A DNA stretch of 64,000 nt, taken from positions 62,001 to 126,000 of the forward strand of contig CAVTJN010000021.1 of the NCBI GenBank assembly GCA_963735055.1, in the 5' to 3' direction. This document shows positions 57,911-64,000 of this stretch, piece after piece. Under the pieces are notes generated by a model that was given only the letters and a program-made list of their open reading frames with translations, was not told the origin of the DNA and searched no databases. How positions within the stretch are numbered: the stretch's first letter is position 1; each line of letters starts with the position of its first letter. The translations under genes and the position numbers were made by a program. The stretch comes from JBBITI01 sp963735055. Its GTDB lineage: Bacteria; Chloroflexota; Dehalococcoidia; Dehalococcoidales; UBA2162.

Positions 57911-58891
57911 TTACGGGCTGCGGCGCAGATGGCCGATCACGTCGGGGTTCAGCACTCTGACCGGTTCCCCACGAACGAAGGCCAGGATATCATCGATCGC
58001 ATCGCCGAAAAAGGTTTCGTACGTTTCCCGGGTCACGTATCCCAGGTGCGGGGTCATCACCACATTTTCCATAGTCCGCAAAGGATGGTCCGGAGGCAGC
58101 GGTTCAGGATCAAAAACATCGACCCCTGCGCCAGCGATCGCCTCCGATCGCAGCGCTTCGATCAGGGCGGGCTCATCCACGATCGGCCCGCGGGAGGTAT
58201 TGATGAGATAGGCGGTCGGTTTCATCAGTCCAAGCTCGCGCCGGCCGACAAGCCCCCGCGTGCGGTCACTAAGCTGAAGGTGAATCGAGACAACGTCCGA
58301 CTTCGAAAACAACTCCTCTTTAGAGACCAGCCTGGCTGAAACCCGTCTTGCCCGCTCGTCCGTCAGGTTCTGGCTCCAGGCGATCACCGACATGCCGAAA
58401 GCATTTCCGATGGTCGCCATGTGTGAGCCAAGATTGCCCAGACCGAGCAAACCAAGGACTTTTCCTTTCAAGTCGGTGCCGATCGTGGTTTGCCAGTTCC
58501 CGTGGCGGACGGATTCACGCTCCTCGGGGATATGCCGGGCCAGGCACAGGATAAGGCCCCAGGCCAGCTCTGCCGTTGACGGCCCACCACCCCGCGTCCC
58601 GCACACCAGCACCCCAGCCGGGTAGCCGCGGCGAGATCGATCGCGGCGTTGCGCATCCCGGTGGAGACCAGTAGTCGCAGATCCGGGTAGACGCTGCAGC
58701 GTCTCGGGTCCAAACGGCGTTCGCTCTCTCATGGCCACCAGGACGTCATATCCCTGGAACGGCCTGCGCCAACCCATCGACCGAGCTTAGGTGATCGCGA
58801 AAGGCCAGAATCCCGGTCCCGTCGGGCATCTTGCTCCAGTCGGCCAGGCCGAGAGCCACCTGCTGGTAGTCGTCCAGAACGCGATCCTCAT
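57911..58891 (-). pseudogene. D-isomer-specific 2-hydroxyacid dehydrogenase with four single-G indels
   Basis: The repaired gene runs from ATG 58891 (GGAGGAG upstream) to 57911, 326 residues, exactly the family length. One G is missing near 58881 (MRIA then VLDDYQQVALGL), one is extra near 58760 (GLAQA then FQGYDVL), one extra near 58684 (LQRLP then DLRLLVSTGM), and one missing near 58613 (ATRLG then VLVCGTRGGG). Gains and losses cancel. The NAD loop LGLLGLGNLGSHMA and active-site Arg, Glu and His (INTSRGPIVDE, VFDPEPLP, TPHLG) are intact downstream. Either sequencing/consensus error or a decaying gene. Confidence 0.85.
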
Positions 58892-58976
58892 AACGTTCTC
58901 CTCCGTAAATGCTGTCACGCGCTTGCGGCCGCTCTTGCACCGGTACCGATGGATTCGGCGGCGAAATGCCCAGCGC

Positions 58977-59435
58977 CTACGCACCGGCCACCGTAATCCA
59001 CACCCAGGCGGTGACAATGCCCAGAGCGGCTCCGGCGAACACCTGATAGGGAGTGTGGCCGACCAGCTCCCGGAGGTCGCTCTTGAGCTGGGTCATCGGC
59101 CGCCCCAGTCTTATTTCCTCAACGATCCGGTTTATGACGGTGGACTGGCGGCTTACTGCGTGCCGGACGCCGGTGGCGTCATACATCACGATCAACGCCA
59201 GGGCGGTGCTTATGGCAAAACTGACCGAGTCGGTTCCTTCTACCAAGCCAACGGCGGTGGCCAGGGCGCTGACGAGCGCCGAGTGAGCGCTGGGCATGCC
59301 GCCGCTGGCGAACAGGAACTTCGCCTGTATCGCCTTTCCCTGGAACATCGCCACGATGGTCTTGGCCACCTGGGCTAACGCCCAGGCGCAGGCCGAAGCG
59401 ATCAGGACATGATTCGAGAGGACATCAACTAACAT
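58977..59435 (-). CDS. divergent PAP2 family protein (DUF212)
   Basis: 152 residues with about four membrane helices. The signature GGMPSAHSALVSALATAVG (about residue 46) with YDATGVRHAVSRQSTVINRI (about residue 83) marks the DUF212/YuiD group, membrane proteins related to PAP2 acid phosphatases. Phosphatase action on a lipid or isoprenoid phosphate is plausible but unproven. On the same strand between the 2-hydroxyacid dehydrogenase and the alpha/beta hydrolase; 47 nt separates it from the latter. Confidence 0.9.
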   Translation of the reverse strand: MLVDVLSNHVLIASACAWALAQVAKTIVAMFQGKAIQAKFLFASGGMPSAHSALVSALATAVGLVEGTDSVSFAISTALALIVMYDATGVRHAVSRQSTVINRIVEEIRLGRPMTQLKSDLRELVGHTPYQVFAGAALGIVTAWVWITVAGA

Positions 59436-59482
59436 GATTCAGGCCAGCCGCTCCTCGAGTCGCCCCCAGTCTGCTTTCCCGT

Positions 59483-60367
59483 TCAGATGTGATGATCGAG
59501 CCAAACCCCAATATCTGCCAGCACCTGTTCGCGACCCGGCTCATTCAATATTTCGTGATAGAAGCCTTCGTAGTTCTTGATGGTCTTGTCCTTGGACTTC
59601 ACCGATTCGTAGATCAGCGCGCAGCTGGCCGTATTGGACAAACGGTCTTCGGTTCCCTGCAGTACCAGGACGGGCAACTCATTCGCGGCCATTTTGGAGG
59701 GCAACGACCGCTCGATCATATTAAGAAGCTCCGCCCCCAACCGGGCCCGAACCCGGCCCCGGTACACTAGCGGGTCACTCACATAAGCGGCGACCACCCG
59801 CTCGTCGCGGCTGATCGCTGAGGCGTCGATGAGGGCAACCCCCATCTTGGGAAGAATGGCCGACAGGATCCGGGCCACCGCGATGCTGACGCTCGTGACA
59901 CTCGAGCCCGGCTTCGCGACTGCGGCGCTGAGCACGCATCCGGCGACATCCCTCTGATGATCGGCGGCATAGGCCACGGCGATGGTCCCGCCCACGCTAT
60001 GCCCGAAGAGGAACAGGGGTTTGCCGGGGTATCGCTGACTCACCAAGATTCGAAACGCGTCCAAGTCATCGGTGAAATCCCGGAACCGGTCCACGTAGCC
60101 ACGAAGGCCTTCCGACTTGCCGTGCCCCCGCAAGTCGAAGGAACAGACGGCAACGCCACGAGGCACAAGACTTCTGGCGAGACTATTGTAGCGACCGCTG
60201 TGCTCGAACAGCCCGTGGACGACCAGCAGAACCGCCTTGACGTCTTTGGCCGGCAACCAGCTCTGCTGGTACAGGCGCACGTTATCCTTGCCCCGGAACC
60301 AGCTTTCTTCGTGCTGAATCTCTATCGGTACGTCTCCGGATTTACATCCAAAAATCGCCACGGCCAA
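59483..60367 (-). CDS. alpha/beta hydrolase, monoacylglycerol lipase-like
   Basis: 294 residues. Oxyanion block LLVVHGLFEHSGRY (about residue 47), nucleophile GHSVGGT (about residue 122), Asp in LQGTEDRLSN and His in GFYHEILNE give a complete triad. The FDLRGHGKSEGLRGYVDRF strand is typical of COG2267 monoacylglycerol lipases and lysophospholipases. The start is TTG at 60367 or GTG at 60361; neither has a strong ribosome binding site. Lipid acylester substrate is expected. Confidence 0.9.
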   Translation of the reverse strand: MAVAIFGCKSGDVPIEIQHEESWFRGKDNVRLYQQSWLPAKDVKAVLLVVHGLFEHSGRYNSLARSLVPRGVAVCSFDLRGHGKSEGLRGYVDRFRDFTDDLDAFRILVSQRYPGKPLFLFGHSVGGTIAVAYAADHQRDVAGCVLSAAVAKPGSSVTSVSIAVARILSAILPKMGVALIDASAISRDERVVAAYVSDPLVYRGRVRARLGAELLNMIERSLPSKMAANELPVLVLQGTEDRLSNTASCALIYESVKSKDKTIKNYEGFYHEILNEPGREQVLADIGVWLDHHI

Positions 60368-60467
60368 GGGGCCGGAATTCGCTTGTTAACTCTAGCAGTT
60401 GGAGCGCCAGGCATCAAGTCGCCGTTTGTCCGGACGAGCCCAATCTGATAAGCTTTGGATTGTAGAA

Positions 60468-62258
60468 ATGGAGAACATACGCAACTTCTGCATCACCGCC
60501 CACATCGACCACGGTAAATCCACCCTCGCTGACCGGATCCTCGAGCTGACGGGCGCTATTCACACGACCGATAATGCGCAGGTGCTTGACAGCATGGACC
60601 TGGAGCGAGAGCGCGGCATCACCATTAAGGCCAAGTCGGTACGCATGCTCTATCGCAGCGGCAACGGTCAGGAGTACGTGCTGAATCTGATCGACACGCC
60701 GGGGCACGTTGACTTCAACTACGAGGTTTCCCGAAGCTTCAAGGCGTGCGAGGGTGCGGTGTTGCTGGTTGATGCCTCACAGGGGGTCGAAGCGCAGACG
60801 ATCGCCAATGCGTATCTGGCAATCGATGCCGGCCTTGAGATCATTCCAGTCATCAACAAGATCGACCTCCCGGGAGCCATGATCGACGAGTGCCGGGTCC
60901 AACTCGAGGACCTGCTTGGCCCGCCCGGCCGCGACGCTCTACTCATCTCGGCCAAGGACGGCACCGGCGTTATCGAACTCCTGGAGGCGGTTGTCTCCAG
61001 AATTGCCCCGCCGGTGGGGTCCGCCGCTGACCCCCCGCAGGCCCTTATCTTTGACTCGTACTACGATGCCTATCGCGGCGTGATTTCCCACGTCAGGCTC
61101 TTTTCCGGCAGTCTGCACGCCGGTGACAAGATCATGATGAAGTCCACCACCAAAGTGTTCGAAGTCGTTGAAGTCGGCTATTTCATGCCTCAGGCGACGC
61201 GGTCAGAAACGCTGACCGCCGGCGAGGTTGGATACGTCGCAGCGTCGGTGAAGGACGTCGGAGACGTGCACGTCGGCGATACCATGGTTTCTCCGGAGCA
61301 CCCGGAAACGCCGGTGATACCAGGCTTCCGAAGATCTCAGCCGATGGTTTTTTGCGGAATCTACCCGGTCAACAGCAGCGATTACGGAAAGCTCACCAAG
61401 GCACTCGAGAAATTCCAGCTTAACGATTCCTCTCTGGTCTACACCAAAGAGAGTTCCGCCGCCCTTGGACATGGCTACCGGCTGGGATTCATGGGTATGC
61501 TGCACATGGAGATTGCCAACGAGCGACTGAAACGCGAGTATGGTCAGGAGCTTATTGCCACCGTACCCTCAGTTGCCTACAAGATATACACGACGTCCGG
61601 CGAGGAGCTTACCATCGAGAACCCCTCCAAGTTCCCCGAGCCCCACACGATCGACCGGATCGAAGAGCCCATCATCAGGGCCCGTATCATAGTGCCCAAC
61701 GAATTCGTCGGCGTGTGCATGGACCTGTCCGAAACCAAACGGGGCACCATGGTAAATATGGAACACCCGGACCGCAAGCGGGTGCTGCTGACCTACGACT
61801 TCCCCCTTGCCGAGATGATCACTGGCTACTTCGACAAGCTCAAGAGCGTGAGCCGAGGCTACGCCGACATGGACTACGAACTGGCCGGCTACCGCCGGGG
61901 TGATCTGGTTAAGGTAGACGTGCTGGTCAAAGGCAACCAGGTCGATGCCCTGTCTTTCATCTCCACGCGGGACAGCGCGGTGCCGCGGGCCAGGGTACTG
62001 ATACACAAGCTGCGGAAGGTGATTCCCCGTCACCTTTTCGAGGTTCCCTTGCAGGCGGCCATCGGCGGGAAGGTCATCGCCCGGGAGGACATCGCTCCTA
62101 TCCGCAAGGATGTTCTAGCCAAGTGCTACGGTGGAGACATCAGCCGTAAGCGGAAACTACTGGAGAAGCAGAAAGAAGGCAAGAAGAAGATGAAGATGGT
62201 GGGATCGGTGGAAGTCCCGCAGGAAGCATTCCTCTTACTGCTGAAGTCCGATGAGTAG
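60468..62258 (+). CDS. lepA: translation factor LepA (EF4)
   Basis: 596 residues, full length. The GTPase domain has AHIDHGKSTL (P-loop), RERGITIKAKSV (switch I), DTPGHVDF (switch II) and NKIDLPGA (NKxD). Domain II, III and V plus the LepA-specific C-terminal domain follow (RKRKLLEKQKEGKKKMK near the end). It back-translocates stalled ribosomes and is membrane-associated. ATG at 60468 was chosen to match the universal start; the frame is open to 60399. It overlaps hemW by 8 nt, a common gene pair. Confidence 0.97.
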   Translation: MENIRNFCITAHIDHGKSTLADRILELTGAIHTTDNAQVLDSMDLERERGITIKAKSVRMLYRSGNGQEYVLNLIDTPGHVDFNYEVSRSFKACEGAVLLVDASQGVEAQTIANAYLAIDAGLEIIPVINKIDLPGAMIDECRVQLEDLLGPPGRDALLISAKDGTGVIELLEAVVSRIAPPVGSAADPPQALIFDSYYDAYRGVISHVRLFSGSLHAGDKIMMKSTTKVFEVVEVGYFMPQATRSETLTAGEVGYVAASVKDVGDVHVGDTMVSPEHPETPVIPGFRRSQPMVFCGIYPVNSSDYGKLTKALEKFQLNDSSLVYTKESSAALGHGYRLGFMGMLHMEIANERLKREYGQELIATVPSVAYKIYTTSGEELTIENPSKFPEPHTIDRIEEPIIRARIIVPNEFVGVCMDLSETKRGTMVNMEHPDRKRVLLTYDFPLAEMITGYFDKLKSVSRGYADMDYELAGYRRGDLVKVDVLVKGNQVDALSFISTRDSAVPRARVLIHKLRKVIPRHLFEVPLQAAIGGKVIAREDIAPIRKDVLAKCYGGDISRKRKLLEKQKEGKKKMKMVGSVEVPQEAFLLLLKSDE

Positions 62259-63372
62259 CCGCCGGGGCCTATATGTCCACCTACCGTTTTGCGTCAGGAA
62301 ATGCGACTACTGCGACTTCTATTCACTGGCCGGCAGGGAAGATTCCAAGGCGGCCTACACGGATGCAGTCCTGCGCGAGGCCTCCGCCTATGCGGGACAG
62401 GAATTTCAGACACTCTATCTGGGCGGCGGCACCCCTAGTCTGCTCGGGCCGGCACTTCTCGAGAGACTGGTAACGGGGCTTCGGAGTTCGCTCGACTTGT
62501 CCGGCCTTGTTGAAGCCAGCGTGGAAGTGAACCCCGATTCGGCAAGCCGCGATCTACTTATCGCCGCCATGAGAACCGGCATTAATCGGCTGTCGGTGGG
62601 CATCCAGTCGCTCGCCGACGGTGAACTTCAGAGCATCGGCAGAGTCCATGCCGCTGCCCAGGCCATCGAGACCGTGCGCCTGGGCAGAAGCCTTGGTTTT
62701 GCGTCCATCTCGGCAGACCTGATCGTAGGACTGCCCGGACAGACATGGCCTACGCTGCGGCACTCGCTGCAGACGCTCTTCGAGGTTGGCATTGACCATG
62801 TTTCTCTGTATTGCCTCTCCGTCGAGGAGGGCACGCCTCTGTCAGAAAGCGCACCGGCCAACCTTCCCTCAGACGACGCTCAGGCTGATCTATTCGAACT
62901 GGCGAGATCGCTGCTCACGTCCAGCGGATTCACCCATTACGAGATATCCAACTTTGCCCGCCGCGGGCACGAATGTCTCCACAACCTGGTGTACTGGCGC
63001 GGGGGCGAATACCTTGGGCTGGGGGCGGCGGCAGCCTCCCATCTTGACGGCAGACGGTTCAAGAACCGGGCCGACCTGGACGGATACATCCTCGCTCCCG
63101 GCAGTCAGATGGAGCAAGTCGAGTGTCTCAACCCGGTTGAAAAGGCATCGGAAGAAGCTATGCTGCGGCTCCGGCTGCTCGATGAGGGCCTGGACGTCAC
63201 CGCTCTCGAGGCCAAGTTCGGCTGTGGCAACGTGGCGGGCCTGGCGGGCCGCCTCGCCAACCTGGCCCGCGGGGGGATGGTGGAGCGCGAGGGCACCAGA
63301 TTCCGGCTCAGCCCAACACGTGTCCTGACGTCGAACCCGATTTTTACCGAGGTCATCTCCTCGGCCACCTGA
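62251..63372 (+). CDS. hemW: HemW, radical SAM haem chaperone
   Basis: 373 residues. Cluster motif CVRKCDYCDFYS at residues 13-24, then TLYLGGGTPSLLG, EASVEVNPDSAS, INRLSVGIQSLAD and SADLIVGLPGQTW. This is the CPDH-like HemN/HemW family; the absence of the HemN N-terminal domain and context next to lepA favour HemW, the haem-insertion chaperone, over coproporphyrinogen dehydrogenase. A C-terminal HemN_C-like domain is present. It starts inside lepA by 8 nt. Haem trafficking fits the cytochrome-rich setting, but no direct link is shown. Confidence 0.92.
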   Translation: MSSRRGLYVHLPFCVRKCDYCDFYSLAGREDSKAAYTDAVLREASAYAGQEFQTLYLGGGTPSLLGPALLERLVTGLRSSLDLSGLVEASVEVNPDSASRDLLIAAMRTGINRLSVGIQSLADGELQSIGRVHAAAQAIETVRLGRSLGFASISADLIVGLPGQTWPTLRHSLQTLFEVGIDHVSLYCLSVEEGTPLSESAPANLPSDDAQADLFELARSLLTSSGFTHYEISNFARRGHECLHNLVYWRGGEYLGLGAAAASHLDGRRFKNRADLDGYILAPGSQMEQVECLNPVEKASEEAMLRLRLLDEGLDVTALEAKFGCGNVAGLAGRLANLARGGMVEREGTRFRLSPTRVLTSNPIFTEVISSAT

Positions 63373-63504
63373 TATGCCGCAGTCATGCGGCGGGACCAGC
63401 GCCCCGTTTCCAAACATCACCGGAGCAGTCAATCAGACAAAGCGCTCCCTCCTCCCATCCGGTAAGCAAAGCTCGCAAAATAAGAAGGACGACAACAACG
63501 CGTA

Positions 63505-64000
63505 GTGATTACTCCAGTGCATGGGAACCCAATTGAACCGAATTCTTTCCACGCTTGGCTGCTGTCCGCAAATGGACTGGCGGAGTGCGGATTCGAAGAA
63601 TGGTTGTTCGATCCGGGGATGATGTTCGGCTCGGACCGCAAGTGGTGGGGTGGTGGCGGCCCAAGGACCACGCCGCACGAAGGCCTGGACCTATGCTTCT
63701 TCCGGGTCGGACGATCGGCGACCCGCCGGCTCCTTGCCGGCGCGACGATACCGGCGGCCTTCGAAGGAGCTATTGTTCACATGTGCGATGACTACCTCGG
63801 CAAGACCATATTTGTGAAACACCCGGGCATCGCCGATGAAGACCGGCACCTCTTCACCATATACGGGCACACTCAGCCCGTCCGAGGCAAACCCGGATCG
63901 CGAGAAGTGAACGGTGGTGAGACAGTCGCTACCATCGCCGACTCAGGAGCGGGAAGCGCGGCGATTCCTTCTCATGTTCACATTTCAGCCGCGTGGATTT
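63505..64000 (+). CDS. M23/LytM-like zinc peptidase, 3' end outside window
   Basis: An open frame runs to the right edge from a stop at 63481. Candidate starts are GTG at 63505 (VITPVHGNPI) or 63517. The translated 165 residues have the LytM motif HEGLDL (His-x3-Asp, about residue 66), YGHTQPVRG, NGGETVATIADSGAG and the C-terminal IPSHVHIS with the HxH pair. That is the gluzincin M23 layout used in cell-wall cleavage or regulation. The N-terminal 60 residues are not recognised. No signal peptide is visible in this frame, so the true start could be different. Confidence 0.75.
   Translation, partial: MITPVHGNPIEPNSFHAWLLSANGLAECGFEEWLFDPGMMFGSDRKWWGGGGPRTTPHEGLDLCFFRVGRSATRRLLAGATIPAAFEGAIVHMCDDYLGKTIFVKHPGIADEDRHLFTIYGHTQPVRGKPGSREVNGGETVATIADSGAGSAAIPSHVHISAAWI

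Noticed and set aside
63555..63791. 78-codon plus-strand frame near the right end
   Set aside because: It lies in a different frame from the M23-like gene, whose motifs are clear.
1..64000. tRNA, rRNA, CRISPR arrays, transposases, phage or integration sites
   Set aside because: None were found by reading the gaps and gene products. Short gaps and intact operons leave little room, but a covariance-model search would be needed to exclude small RNAs.

Overview
This window is about 64 kb of GC-rich (by eye near 60%) bacterial chromosome with short intergenic gaps, frequent GTG/TTG starts and clear AGGAGG-type ribosome binding sites. I see no rRNA, tRNA, CRISPR array, phage or insertion sequence. 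The content points to an anaerobic or facultatively respiring bacterium: multihaem cytochromes, NrfD-type quinone modules, several iron-sulfur flavoproteins, radical SAM enzymes, uroporphyrinogen-decarboxylase-like (URO-D) methyltransferases and an archaeal-type (class II) GAPDH. I lean towards Chloroflexota (Dehalococcoidia-like) or a similar deep lineage. That placement is inference from gene content only.

Layout. 1-5.1 kb: the end of an SCP2-type thiolase gene, then a LuxR-type regulator divergent from a three-gene NADH diaphorase (NuoE/NuoF/HoxU-like); two tight palindromes lie between them. 5.2-9.0 kb (minus): thiC, a ThiF/MoeB-like enzyme and cinA behind a readable TPP riboswitch with promoter, aptamer, terminator and ribosome binding site. 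9.1-15.8 kb (plus): rsmG, pdxS-pdxT, an R3H/AAA ATPase, a PrsW-type protease and a radical SAM protein. 15.8-18.0 kb (minus): a two-TM ion channel and glycerate 2-kinase. 18.0-24.5 kb (plus): an unknown protein, a GNAT acetyltransferase, an MFS transporter, pfkA and an S9 peptidase. 24.5-27.0 kb (minus): tyrS and class II GAPDH. 27.2-29.3 kb (plus): a presenilin-like intramembrane protease and a radical SAM protein.

29.4-39.7 kb (minus) is the most interesting block. Two successive modules each hold a multihaem cytochrome c, a Tat-exported four-cluster ferredoxin, an NrfD membrane protein and a small membrane protein, with no catalytic subunit. Upstream lie a slipin and a two-component system whose sensor kinase carries its own CXXCH haem-attachment motif in the extracytoplasmic domain. 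Between regulator and slipin are four TTTTCAC direct repeats phased at 11 bp, the layout of an OmpR/PhoB-family binding site. This looks like a haem-sensing regulatory circuit attached to a duplicated quinone/cytochrome module. A further seven-haem cytochrome plus cytochrome b operon lies at 43.0-45.1 kb, giving 20 CXXCH motifs across about 16 kb.

39.7-42.7 kb (minus): threonine aldolase, a cupin and a GlcD-type FAD oxidase. 45.1-60.4 kb reads as a catabolic island: an M20 peptidase, two divergent URO-D-like methyltransferases, a ferredoxin-flavoprotein-ferredoxin set resembling fumarate reductase without a membrane anchor, an acyl-CoA dehydrogenase, an orphan fumarase beta subunit, a racemase-fold protein without the expected catalytic cysteines, a VOC protein, a phosphotriesterase, an SDR, an EthD-like protein and a 2-hydroxyacid dehydrogenase. 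The phosphotriesterase and the 2-hydroxyacid dehydrogenase are broken by single-G indels that could be decay or consensus error. The window ends with a DUF212 protein, an alpha/beta hydrolase, lepA, hemW and the start of an M23-like peptidase cut by the right edge.
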